The notes beneath the pieces were generated by a model. It did no database searches. It was not told the DNA's origin and saw only the letters and a program-made list of their open reading frames with translations. A stretch of 64,000 bases of DNA, taken from positions 4,405,501-4,469,500 of the forward strand of contig NZ_CP150304.1 in assembly GCF_037992945.1 (NCBI RefSeq), written 5' to 3'. This document shows positions 34,363 through 41,738 of this stretch, in pieces. This DNA comes from Peribacillus sp. FSL E2-0218. GTDB lineage: Bacteria; Bacillota; Bacilli; Bacillales; DSM-1321. The number at the start of each line of letters is the position of its first letter. The stretch's first letter is position 1. The translations under genes and the position numbers were made by a program.

Positions 34363-34387
34363 CAAAAAAACCCATTGATCGGCAATG
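34363..34387 (-). terminator. Terminator after a 63-residue hypothetical gene
   Basis: CATTG (34373-34377) and CAATG (34383-34387), extended on the minus strand by a CTC/GGG near-pair, are followed by TTTTTTTG on the minus strand. Confidence 0.7.
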
Positions 34388-34461
34388 AGTTTGAAAGCGA
34401 AACAAGATATGGATTTTTCGGCTCGTTCAAGTTATATTGCCGCAGAAGAAATGGACGATTT

Positions 34462-34653
34462 TCACCTTTGGGAAAAGAATTTTAACAAAGGATTCTTTTT
34501 CTTGTCGGTTATTCTTAATTCATTCATGATGATTTGATCCTCATGATCGGCTATCCATTTCCTTAGTGCATCTTTATCCTGGCATTGTGTTAAGTATGTC
34601 TGGCCGCCCTTGCCTGTAGCATTGATAACATATCGATTGAACGTCTTCTCCAT
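34462..34653 (-). CDS. Small hypothetical protein
   Basis: A 63-residue soluble protein (MEKTFNRYVINATGKGG... to ...NPLLKFFSQR), charged and probably alpha/beta. AAGGC lies four bases before the ATG and a terminator sits about 75 bp past the stop, which together support a real gene. I recognise no family; it is not similar to its neighbours. Confidence 0.6.
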   Translation of the reverse strand: MEKTFNRYVINATGKGGQTYLTQCQDKDALRKWIADHEDQIIMNELRITDKKKNPLLKFFSQR

Positions 34654-34864
34654 AATTGCCTTGCCCGCCTTCTTTGTAAAGTGTGTTTGATTTTATTTAG
34701 GATTTCCCCAAAATAACGATTATATATATTGTCTGAATTTTATTTTTTGAATGAATCGAACCTATCATAATGTGCTAACTAATATTTGTCAATACGTTTT
34801 CAAAATGTAAATGAAATGTTAATTTTCAGTTTTGTTAAAGAAATATTTTTTTACAATTTAGGGG

Positions 34865-34894
34865 TTTACAACTGCTAAATGATGGGAGTAGAAT
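34865..34894 (+). promoter_or_regulatory. Promoter of the ktr operon leader
   Basis: TTTACA (34865-34870), an 18-base spacer, TAGAAT (34889-34894). It would start the RNA about 25 bp before the riboswitch. A stray TATAAT at 34912-34917 has no matching -35. The stretch 34654-34864 upstream shows nothing else. Confidence 0.55.
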
Positions 34895-34924
34895 ACGTTT
34901 TATCCATTTAATATAATTCGGCCA

Positions 34925-35134
34925 AAACTCAAAGGATTTGAGTACGGAGGACCCAATCATTTGGGGTTAATTCTGCCTTGCAGAAGGGATGAGATCAGCT
35001 CTTTCGCCATCCTACCCGTCAGCTAACTTCGTCGGCTAAAGCGAAGGAGGTCATAAGACCGCCTAATTCGGAAGCTTTTTTGCACGTTATTTGTGTCAAA
35101 TTAGCCGTTCGAGGTTTTTCGCAGGTCTTTTTAT
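34925..35134 (+). ncRNA. c-di-AMP riboswitch (ydaO-yuaA class) with terminator platform
   Basis: The leader holds the class-specific blocks in order: ACGGAGGACCCA, TTTGGGGTTAATTC, AGAAGGGATGAGATC, CGCCATCCTACCCGTCAGC and TAACTTCGTCGGC. Family knowledge: c-di-AMP binding turns off K+ uptake genes. Downstream, AAGACC (35055-35060), CCT and CGG can pair with CCG, AGG and GGTCTT (35124-35129) followed by TTTATT, a plausible terminator. An alternative local hairpin, GGTC-ATAA-GACC (35049-35060), uses the same AAGACC strand and could be the switch. Confidence 0.9.
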
Positions 35135-35215
35135 TATGCTCTAAAAGCTTCGGAATGAAAGATTGATGGTTCATATATTCATATAATGTTACACATTACA
35201 TTATCATAGGCAGGG

Positions 35216-36562
35216 ATGATCAATTTGATAAAAGCAAAAAATTTATTGGATCCGCCAAAAATACTTGTACTCGGGTTTGGCATCCTGATACTGATCGGGT
35301 CCTATTTATTGACCTTGCCGATTTCCACTGAAAGCGGGCATGGTCTTTCTTTTCTGGATGCTCTTTTCACCGCAACATCCGCTACTTGTGTAACAGGGCT
35401 TGTCGTAGTGGATACGGGATCGACTTTCACCACTTTTGGCGAGTTGGTCATCTTGACACTGATTCAAATAGGCGGCTTAGGATTCATGTCATTTGCGACG
35501 TTTTTCTTTTTCCTTTTAGGCAAGAAAATTTCCTTAAAAGGCAGGTTACTTTTGCAGGAGTCCTTAAATAATCTATCCATGGCAGGTGTAGTCAGGTTAG
35601 TGAGACGACTTTTGATTTTCACCGCCATCATTGAAGGCATGGGCGCCCTTATCTTATCGATTCGCTTCTCATTTGACATGCCAATCGGCAAAGCGATTTA
35701 TTATGGGGTTTTTCATTCCATATCGAATTTCAATAATGCCGGCTTTGATTTAATGGGGGAATTCAGGAGTTTAACCCCCTATGTATCGGATCCATTCATA
35801 ACCCTTACGGTCGTCTTCCTCATCACGTTTGGCGGAATAGGTTTCATCGTGATGAATGAACTATACGAATATCGTGATATCCAGCGTTTATCCGTACATA
35901 CGAAGGTCGTTCTAACGACAAGCTTGATCCTTACGATTGCCGGCGCAATTTTAATCTTTATATTCGAGTTCGGCAACGCCAAAACATTGCAGCCTTTATC
36001 CTTGATGGGTAAAACGCTATCGTCTTTATTTCAGTCGGTTTCACCAAGGACGGCAGGCTCTAATACGTTGGATATTCCTGATTTGACTCAGCCTACCTTG
36101 CTGCTCATCATTTTCTTGATGTTCGTTGGGGCTTCTCCCGGATCGACTGGCGGCGGGATTAAAACAACTACATTGGCGACGCTTATCGGAACGGTTTGGT
36201 CACAGATTAAAGGAAAGGATGATGTGGTCTTATTCCGTCACCGTATTGTGAGTGAAACGATTTTCAAAGCATTATCCGTTTCATTCATTGGCGTATTCAT
36301 GGTTTCAAGCATCTCCATTCTGCTGGCCATCACGGAAAGCGGAAGTGACTTCTTGATGATTTTGTTCGAAGCCACTTCAGCATTCGCCACCGTGGGACTT
36401 TCAATGGGCTTGACCCCAGAATTATCACCGCTTGGCCGGATGCTCATCATTTTTACGATGTTTGCAGGCCGTGTGGGCCCTTTGACTTTGGCCTTTGCTA
36501 TCGCCATGCGGCGCAAACCAGATCCGTTCCGTCGGCCAAAAGGGAAAATCATGATTGGTTAA
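35216..36562 (+). CDS. Potassium uptake channel subunit KtrB/KtrD
   Basis: A 448-residue Trk/Ktr/HKT-superfamily membrane protein with four M1-P-M2 repeats; selectivity-filter loops include 'ATSATCVTGLVV', 'SISNFNNAGFDL', 'SVSPRTAGSNT' and 'ATSAFATVGLSMG'. It conducts K+ (with Na+) inward and is gated by the cytosolic RCK ring encoded next. The ATG at 35216 is close to its ribosome site; the in-frame TTG at 35225 with AGGG nine bases upstream is an alternative. Placed under a c-di-AMP riboswitch, so transcription drops when c-di-AMP (high K+) rises. Confidence 0.93.
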   Translation: MINLIKAKNLLDPPKILVLGFGILILIGSYLLTLPISTESGHGLSFLDALFTATSATCVTGLVVVDTGSTFTTFGELVILTLIQIGGLGFMSFATFFFFLLGKKISLKGRLLLQESLNNLSMAGVVRLVRRLLIFTAIIEGMGALILSIRFSFDMPIGKAIYYGVFHSISNFNNAGFDLMGEFRSLTPYVSDPFITLTVVFLITFGGIGFIVMNELYEYRDIQRLSVHTKVVLTTSLILTIAGAILIFIFEFGNAKTLQPLSLMGKTLSSLFQSVSPRTAGSNTLDIPDLTQPTLLLIIFLMFVGASPGSTGGGIKTTTLATLIGTVWSQIKGKDDVVLFRHRIVSETIFKALSVSFIGVFMVSSISILLAITESGSDFLMILFEATSAFATVGLSMGLTPELSPLGRMLIIFTMFAGRVGPLTLAFAIAMRRKPDPFRRPKGKIMIG

Positions 36563-36585
36563 TCATAAAAGGAGGCGTGTAGAAG

Positions 36586-37242
36586 ATGGGCAAACGACAA
36601 TATGCCGTAATCGGATTAGGCAGATTCGGAACCAGTGTGGCACATAGATTATATACGGCCGGCCAAGAGGTTTTGGGGATTGATATCAATGAGGAAAGTG
36701 TCGAGAATGCGGAATTGAGCGTTACCCATGCAGTCATTGCGGATACAACCGAAGCAGAGACATTGAAATCGATCGGAATCCGTAATTTCGATTGTGTCAT
36801 CGTAGCCATCGGAAATGACATGCAATCGAGCATTTTAACTACCTTGCTTTTAAAAGAGCTTGGGGTCAAAAAAGTCATTGCCAAAGCCCTTAATAAAAAT
36901 CACGGCCAGGTGCTCTCGAAAATCGGTGCCGACTGGGTCATCTATCCTGAGAGGGATATGGGGGAACGGGTCGCGAATCAGCTTCTCTCCCCTAACATGC
37001 TGAACTATATAGAGCTCTCTAAAGAATACAATATCGAGGAAATCATCCTCCCCATGAGCATGAAGGGAAAAAGCCTCAGAGAGCTCGATTTACGTGCAAC
37101 ATATAATATCAGCGTCATTGCCATCGTCAGTAATGGAGAAATCATCATAGCACCATCACCGGATCAGGATATTCATGAAAAAGATATGCTTCTAGTCGTT
37201 GGCAATAAAGAAGATCTAGCCGTCTTTGCCAATATTGAATGA
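36586..37242 (+). CDS. Potassium uptake regulatory subunit KtrA/KtrC
   Basis: A 218-residue cytosolic RCK protein: Rossmann N-domain with 'YAVIGLGRFGTSVAHRLY' that binds ATP/ADP/NAD, and a TrkA-C domain from about residue 135 which in KtrA/KtrC binds c-di-AMP. An octameric ring gates the membrane dimer. It follows the channel gene by 23 bp. Both RNA-level (riboswitch) and protein-level (RCK-C) c-di-AMP control are therefore expected, the second by family knowledge. Confidence 0.93.
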   Translation: MGKRQYAVIGLGRFGTSVAHRLYTAGQEVLGIDINEESVENAELSVTHAVIADTTEAETLKSIGIRNFDCVIVAIGNDMQSSILTTLLLKELGVKKVIAKALNKNHGQVLSKIGADWVIYPERDMGERVANQLLSPNMLNYIELSKEYNIEEIILPMSMKGKSLRELDLRATYNISVIAIVSNGEIIIAPSPDQDIHEKDMLLVVGNKEDLAVFANIE

Positions 37243-37363
37243 TCCACTGACTGTTTATGTCATGGAATCCATGAGGAATGATAGCTTTCACCCTCTATTA
37301 TTGTTTCCCATCTTGCGCGTATCTATCAAATGTGGTTTCAGTATTAACATCCTATCATTCAAA

Positions 37364-37383
37364 AAGACCGCCATTTGGCGGCA
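37364..37383 (-). terminator. Terminator of the RsbR-paralog gene
   Basis: A CCGCC/GGCGG stem with a 4-base loop, followed on the minus strand by TCTTTTTG. Confidence 0.7.
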
Positions 37384-37429
37384 CTCCGAAGTTTCTTTAA
37401 AAGCTAGCATCCCCGCGCTTATGTATGTA

Positions 37430-38263
37430 TCATTTTATCGTATGGATCGCTTGGGCTAAAGTCGATTTGACCGTCACCTTTTCAAAAGGCAGTTGAAGCT
37501 TGACTGCTTTCATCGCTATTTCCGGCCTAAGTCCTGAAAGGGTCGTATGGATGCCGATGAGATGCAAGGATTCGATCAATTGTGACAGCTGATGTGCGGA
37601 TGCACCATCTATGGAATGGACGCCTGATAAATCAAGGAACAGTCTTGAGACATTTTTTTCGGCACACTGTTGTAACGTGGTCTCTAGCAAGGACATGCCC
37701 CTCGCTGTGTCGATATCACCAATCAGCGGGAGTAACGCTGTATGATCATTAAGAGAAATGATGGGCGAGCTCAATTCATCGATCATTTGCTGCTGGGCTT
37801 TCATGATTTTGTTGGCATATCTATGGTTTGCCTCAGTGAACCTTTCCATCACTTCACTGAACACCCTAACCACGATCTTATACCAGGAGTTGATTTCCGC
37901 TTGGGTATATTCCTCTTCATGCAATGCCGCAAACTGCTCGATATAATCCAAATATTGTTTTTGTGTCCGGAAAAATTCCCTCAATATGTAATAGATGGGC
38001 GTATTTAAATGTTCCTCATCCTGACCGATATCTTCAATCCATTCGTCTAGCTCATTAAAGAACTGGCTTTCTTCTAACGTGAAGATTTGAAAGAAATGTA
38101 AATGAAATTGATAGTTTTGCTGCTTCAGTTTTTCGATAACTTGGGGATCAGGAGAACTGTATACCCCCGCCGTATCGTTTTTATTCAAGGTTGCATACCA
38201 ATCTTCAGTCAGTTGCTTTGCTTTATTTAATAAAAAGGAATATAGTTCTCTATTTCTATGCAT
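37430..38263 (-). CDS. RsbR-family stressosome protein
   Basis: A 277-residue protein with an N-terminal non-heme-globin-like helical sensor (about 1-140), a linker helix and a C-terminal STAS domain (about 165-275). This is the RsbR architecture of stressosomes feeding sigma-B. In RsbRA two threonines are phosphorylated; the equivalent of the first is Ser here ('ELSSPIIS', Ser166) and of the second is Gly ('HSIDGASA', Gly220), so the second phospho-switch seems lost. GGTGGAG six bases upstream fixes the ATG at 38263. It is outside any rsb operon. Confidence 0.85.
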   Translation of the reverse strand: MHRNRELYSFLLNKAKQLTEDWYATLNKNDTAGVYSSPDPQVIEKLKQQNYQFHLHFFQIFTLEESQFFNELDEWIEDIGQDEEHLNTPIYYILREFFRTQKQYLDYIEQFAALHEEEYTQAEINSWYKIVVRVFSEVMERFTEANHRYANKIMKAQQQMIDELSSPIISLNDHTALLPLIGDIDTARGMSLLETTLQQCAEKNVSRLFLDLSGVHSIDGASAHQLSQLIESLHLIGIHTTLSGLRPEIAMKAVKLQLPFEKVTVKSTLAQAIHTIK

Positions 38264-38512
38264 AAACGTCTCCACCTATTTATTTATTATAAGAACTCAT
38301 TTCAATTGGTCTCAAGTCTGCTGGTACCGCGAGTTGGCAGTCCTCTTCCCCTATACCTTCCCTGCTGTTTTTGAAACCATACAACTACTGATTTTTTCGA
38401 AAAAAGGATGAACATTGAAATTTTTTCTATTGTTTGGGACATTATTCGTTCGCATCAATTCATTTTAATAGTTTACCATTTTTATTTTTAGTTAACAAAT
38501 CCACTTGCACTC
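38264..38512. other. Intergenic region without recognised content
   Basis: Separates the RsbR-paralog start from the methyltransferase terminator. Apart from AT-rich DNA that must carry the RsbR-paralog promoter on the minus strand, I see nothing specific. Confidence 0.5.
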
Positions 38513-38537
38513 AAAAAAAGGATCTGCTCCCAGATCC
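38513..38537 (-). terminator. Terminator of the methyltransferase gene
   Basis: GGATCT (38520-38525) pairs with AGATCC (38532-38537); TTTTTTT follows on the minus strand. Confidence 0.8.
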
Positions 38538-38565
38538 CGCTTTCGCAGCCATTTCTTTTAGAACA

Positions 38566-39261
38566 TCACCTTTTCATGAACAAACCCGTCCAGAGGCCTT
38601 GCATTCCAAATGCTTCATCCGTTTTCTTCATTTTACGTATTTCCGCAACTTCGAAATCCTTGAAAATGGTCCTAAGCTTTTCTTCCGTAAAGCCCAATCC
38701 TCCCATAAGGCTTCGTTGCCTATAAACCTCCCAATCCGAAATGGCGGCACCACCCAATTCGCCGCCTTCTACAAAACAGGTAATCGAATAGGCCCCTTTA
38801 GGTTTTAGCGCTTTCTTGACCATCTCCAGATATTTCAGCCTTCGGTGCGGGGCTATATGGTGAAAACAGCCAGAATCATACACGATATCATATTTTCCTT
38901 CCACGATCTCGATGTCGAATAGGTTCCTTTGAATGAAGTTCACATGCACATCCTTTTCTGCCGCTCGTTCCATCCCCCATTTCAGGGCTTCTTGTGACAA
39001 GTCCACCGCATCGACGGAACAGCCCCTTTCAGCCAGGTAAATGGCATTTCTTCCAGGGCCGCAGCCTAGCTCAAGAACCTGCCCTGGACCAAGCAGACCC
39101 TCATCAAAATACGTTACTAGATTTTCATCAGGAAGGTTTTCGAAAAAAGGGATTCCCTTTTCACGATCTTCGTAAAAACCATTCCAAAATGCAGTTGGCT
39201 CCCGTAAAAGCGAGTCGAGCATATTCAATATATCTTCATAGTTTGTAATCGTCTCAGACAA
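38566..39261 (-). CDS. Class I SAM-dependent methyltransferase
   Basis: A 231-residue methyltransferase: SAM-binding motif I 'VLELGCGPGRNAIYLAERG', the acidic end of strand 2 'VDAVDLS', and motif 'YDIVYDSGCFHHIAPHRR'. It resembles thiopurine/tellurite-type small-molecule methyltransferases more than RNA or protein enzymes. The start is TTG at 39261 with GGGAGGAG upstream. It closes a minus-strand group with two hypothetical genes; the substrate is unknown. Confidence 0.88.
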   Translation of the reverse strand: MSETITNYEDILNMLDSLLREPTAFWNGFYEDREKGIPFFENLPDENLVTYFDEGLLGPGQVLELGCGPGRNAIYLAERGCSVDAVDLSQEALKWGMERAAEKDVHVNFIQRNLFDIEIVEGKYDIVYDSGCFHHIAPHRRLKYLEMVKKALKPKGAYSITCFVEGGELGGAAISDWEVYRQRSLMGGLGFTEEKLRTIFKDFEVAEIRKMKKTDEAFGMQGLWTGLFMKR

Positions 39262-39279
39262 CTTCAGCTCTCCTCCCGG

Positions 39280-39522
39280 TTAACTCCATATTTTTTTTTG
39301 ATATGGATGCAGCGTACGGTCCTTCCAAGCTTCCAAAGTCATCCTTTCGAATTCTTCATCAAACTCCATCAGGGCTTGGAAATAAACCGCTCCGTGTGCG
39401 GGTGGTGCATGAGGCAAACAGGTGGAAATCCAAAAGCGGTTTTTATCTGCATTCCCTTTTCTTCGAGCATCCTCCATATCAACCCTAACGACCTGCAGGG
39501 CGACATGCTGATGGAGGTTCAC
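39280..39522 (-). CDS. Hypothetical protein (80 residues, uncertain start)
   Basis: The frame reads MNLHQHVALQVVRVDMEDAR... and ends ...HPYQKKIWS, with a protein-like composition ('GAVYFQALMEFDEEFERMTLEAWKD'). The same frame stays open about 19 codons upstream to a TGA, and the only available start is GTG at 39522, whose ribosome site (GGAAAA or GGAAGAA) is poorly spaced. It lies between two genes on the same strand. It could be a real small gene or the remnant of a longer one; no family recognised. Confidence 0.4.
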   Translation of the reverse strand: MNLHQHVALQVVRVDMEDARRKGNADKNRFWISTCLPHAPPAHGAVYFQALMEFDEEFERMTLEAWKDRTLHPYQKKIWS

Positions 39523-39579
39523 TTCTTCCGTTTTCCATAACCCTAACCAGCTTTTCCCCTTGGATCAATCCGTTCACGA

Positions 39580-39984
39580 TTACCTCTTCAGACTGGTTCG
39601 TATAGAAGGATTCCGCTTCAACAATTCTTCAATGAACATTTCACGATGCAAGGGGGAAATGAGAATGTACTGATGGGGGCCATAGGATATTTTTATACGA
39701 TCCAGTGAAAGCGCCGGTGACGATAACGGATTGAACGACCTATCAATCGCCTGGATATCATCGATGGATATCGTCTTCCGGATGAATGCCGACCGAACGA
39801 GCAAGGTCTTATCCTCAATGACATAATACGTTGTGAACCAAATCCATAGCAGTAAACAGATGATGGGAATGGCCGCCCATAGACTGGAAAAATCTTCAGC
39901 CATGACCACCGGTGAAAGAATGGCCAGGAAGATCCCGAGAAAAACGACGTACATCCACCAATCCTTTTTTGATGGGTATTTCAT
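39580..39984 (-). CDS. PH-domain (DUF1200-like) membrane protein
   Basis: A 134-residue protein with two N-terminal hydrophobic segments (about 10-30 and 36-54) and a bacterial PH-like domain ('YYVIEDKTLLVRSAFIRKTISIDDIQAIDRS ... PHQYILISPLHREMFIEELLKRNP'), as in the YyaB/YdjN-type family. Function unknown. The ATG at 39984 is chosen because AGAGGAGTG lies seven bases upstream. Confidence 0.75.
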   Translation of the reverse strand: MKYPSKKDWWMYVVFLGIFLAILSPVVMAEDFSSLWAAIPIICLLLWIWFTTYYVIEDKTLLVRSAFIRKTISIDDIQAIDRSFNPLSSPALSLDRIKISYGPHQYILISPLHREMFIEELLKRNPSIRTSLKR

Positions 39985-40150
39985 GAACTTCACTCCTCTG
40001 AAATCAAATGCAAGTTAGCCTTCATTTTTAAATTAGGTATCTTTTTCCAATTATAGTATTTTTCCTAATAATTTTCACCTATCAATACATCTCCTTTCCA
40101 TTAATTTGTAAGCGTCCCATCATGCAGGATTGCCTTTTGCGCAAAGTACC

Positions 40151-40179
40151 TTGACTGTCATAGTAATATGCTATAGGAT
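40151..40179 (+). promoter_or_regulatory. Promoter and dyad of the padR operon
   Basis: TTGACT (40151-40156), 17-base spacer, TAGGAT (40174-40179). The spacer contains the inverted repeat ATAG-N7-CTAT (40160-40174), a likely site for autorepression by the PadR protein. Confidence 0.65.
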
Positions 40180-40199
40180 ATACAAAAGGAGGTGAGGAT

Positions 40200-40529
40200 T
40201 TGATTCAACGCAAACTTTCCTCAGACCTGCTTCGCGGACATGTGGATACAATGATTCTAAAACTCCTGCAAAGTGGCGATAAGTATGGTTACGAGATCAG
40301 CAAACTGATATATGTGAGTTCAAATGAGCAATATGAAATAAAGGAAGCAACGATGTATTCCAGCTTAAAACGTCTGGAAAAAGACGGATGCATCCTCTCT
40401 TATTGGGGAGACGCCACCCAAGGCGGCAGAAGGAAATATTATAAAATCACTCCTCTCGGGGAAGACACATATCGGCAAAATAAAAATGACTGGGAGCAGG
40501 CTAAGCGAATCCTTGAAAGCCTGCTGTAA
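40200..40529 (+). CDS. PadR-family transcriptional regulator
   Basis: A 109-residue winged-helix repressor of the short PadR-s2 type ('MILKLLQSGDKYGYEISKLI', 'EATMYSSLKRLEKDGCILSYWG', 'GGRRKYYKITPLG'). It starts at TTG with an ideal AAAGGAGGTGA upstream. The partner gene 16 bp downstream carries an HAAS-like domain, the usual companion of such regulators. It probably represses its own operon through the dyad inside the promoter. Confidence 0.92.
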   Translation: MIQRKLSSDLLRGHVDTMILKLLQSGDKYGYEISKLIYVSSNEQYEIKEATMYSSLKRLEKDGCILSYWGDATQGGRRKYYKITPLGEDTYRQNKNDWEQAKRILESLL

Positions 40530-40545
40530 GAAAGGATGAGTAAAT

Positions 40546-41283
40546 GTGATTGAAAAACTGCATGCACATGTTCATGGCATTTTCGCACCGTATCAAAACG
40601 CCAGAACGGCTAAAGAGTTGGAAGAAGAACTGCTGCAAAACCTGCTCGAAAAATATAATGATCATAAAAGGAAGGGCGCAAGCGAAGATGAGGCGTATGA
40701 GTTAACCGTTGACTCCATAGGTGAGGTATCGGAGCTCGTCGATGCCCTCAACCTTCAATATAATGAGCTTGAAGAGGCGATAAAGATGGATTATTCTAAA
40801 CAACGCTTATTGGATTCCGACTTTCGCTCCGTTTCCGTCCATGATGGAAAATTCAATTCCTGCGATTTAAGCCGCTCTGATTTCAGCCATTCCGATCTGA
40901 CAGGCAGTACATTCAAAGGCAGTAACTTAAGTCATTGCATCTTTGAAAACGTCAACTTAACAAGTACCTTATTTAAAAGTGCCAATTTAAAAGGCGTCAC
41001 CTTCAAAAACAATACTTATAATAAAACCCATTTTAAAGGCTGCAACCTATCGGGGCTCATTTTTGATGGCGAATCATTCAACCAAACCATTTTCGAGGGC
41101 TCTTCATTGAAAAAAGCATCATTTCGCGATGCCACTCTCATCAGTGTTCAATTCAGAATGTCCGATTTAAAGAAAATCGACTTTACTGGAGCCTCCATGG
41201 ACAAACTTACTTACAACTTTTTATACGGGGCAAAGGTTGATCTTAGCGGGGCAACCATCATTGGAAGGAGCGATTTACAATGA
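40546..41283 (+). CDS. HAAS-domain protein fused to pentapeptide repeats
   Basis: A 245-residue protein. Residues 1-75 form a helical HAAS/DUF1700-like domain ('AKELEEELLQNLLEKYNDHKRKGASEDEAYELTVDSIG'), the partner module of PadR regulators. From about residue 85 to the end run pentapeptide repeats of the A(D/N)Lxx type ('FNSCDLSRSDFSHSDLTGSTFKGSNLSH'), predicting a right-handed beta helix. No membrane segment is present, unusual for HAAS proteins, which normally continue into a membrane domain. It starts at GTG after AAAGGATG; its stop overlaps the next start (ATGA). Confidence 0.88.
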   Translation: MIEKLHAHVHGIFAPYQNARTAKELEEELLQNLLEKYNDHKRKGASEDEAYELTVDSIGEVSELVDALNLQYNELEEAIKMDYSKQRLLDSDFRSVSVHDGKFNSCDLSRSDFSHSDLTGSTFKGSNLSHCIFENVNLTSTLFKSANLKGVTFKNNTYNKTHFKGCNLSGLIFDGESFNQTIFEGSSLKKASFRDATLISVQFRMSDLKKIDFTGASMDKLTYNFLYGAKVDLSGATIIGRSDLQ

Positions 41284-41378
41284 CTTTACCGATTGCGATT
41301 GTCGTATCCACCTCAATCATTTGCGTGACCGTGTTTCTGACTGCGGTCGTGTTAAAAGGGATGAGCATGGGTGACTGA
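41280..41378 (+). CDS. 32-residue single-helix membrane peptide
   Basis: Reads MTLPIAIVVSTSIICVTVFL plus 12 more residues ending KGMSMGD. Almost the whole chain is one hydrophobic helix (residues 3-25). GGAAGGAG lies nine to ten bases before the ATG, which overlaps the upstream stop as ATGA, so translation is coupled to the HAAS-pentapeptide gene. A terminator follows eight bases after the stop. It may supply the membrane anchor that the upstream protein lacks; that role is inference. Confidence 0.7.
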   Translation: MTLPIAIVVSTSIICVTVFLTAVVLKGMSMGD

Positions 41379-41385
41379 TTGATTA

Positions 41386-41428
41386 TACCCCTGTACCAGG
41401 ACTTGAATCTTCTTGGCACAGGGGTTTT
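41386..41428 (+). terminator. Terminator of the padR operon
   Basis: ACCCCTGT plus CCAGG pair with CTTGG plus ACAGGGGT, followed by TTTACG. Confidence 0.8.
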
Positions 41429-41605
41429 ACGATTTGAGAGATTTCAGGAGACATCATGTTCTTCATCGCTTCGATAAATAACCAATCGTAAGGGAGAGTA
41501 CCCAAATGTGTTGTTTTGACCAAGGAAAAACAACATCATCGCGAGGGCGGCTACATGAACGATCATTCCCTTCCATATAGCTAAAATGCCGTAAGATCGG
41601 GCAAG

Positions 41606-41672
41606 CCGGAAGCCCGGGAGGCTCACGGACCGTCTCTGGAAAGCTAAGAGCCTGGAGTGGAAAGGAACGGAC
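41606..41672. repeat. Degenerate copy of the 569-684 intergenic repeat
   Basis: Contains AGCCCGGGAGGCTCACGGAC and a GTGGAAAGGAACGG tail that match the second half of the repeat at 569-684. The flanking stretch 41429-41700 has no supported gene; overlapping short frames in it are due to the repeat. Confidence 0.5.
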
Positions 41673-41700
41673 AAAAGACAAAACCTCAAATCTAAAAGCA

Positions 41701-41732
41701 AAAGGGTTTCGGAATGCGATCCGAAACCCTTT
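41701..41732 (-). terminator. Terminator of galE
   Basis: AAAGGGTTTCGGA (41701-41713) and TCCGAAACCCTTT (41720-41732) form a perfect 13-bp stem; on the minus strand TGCTTTTAG follows. Confidence 0.85.
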
Positions 41733-41738
41733 AATCGT

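Noticed and set aside
39298..39540. Plus-strand frames opposite the 80-residue hypothetical gene
   Set aside because: The minus-strand frame has better protein-like composition and agrees with the strand of its neighbours; the plus frames have no ribosome site.
41444..41701. Two minus-strand frames of 85 and 72 codons before galE's terminator
   Set aside because: They run through a degenerate intergenic repeat, overlap each other and show no ribosome site or family resemblance.
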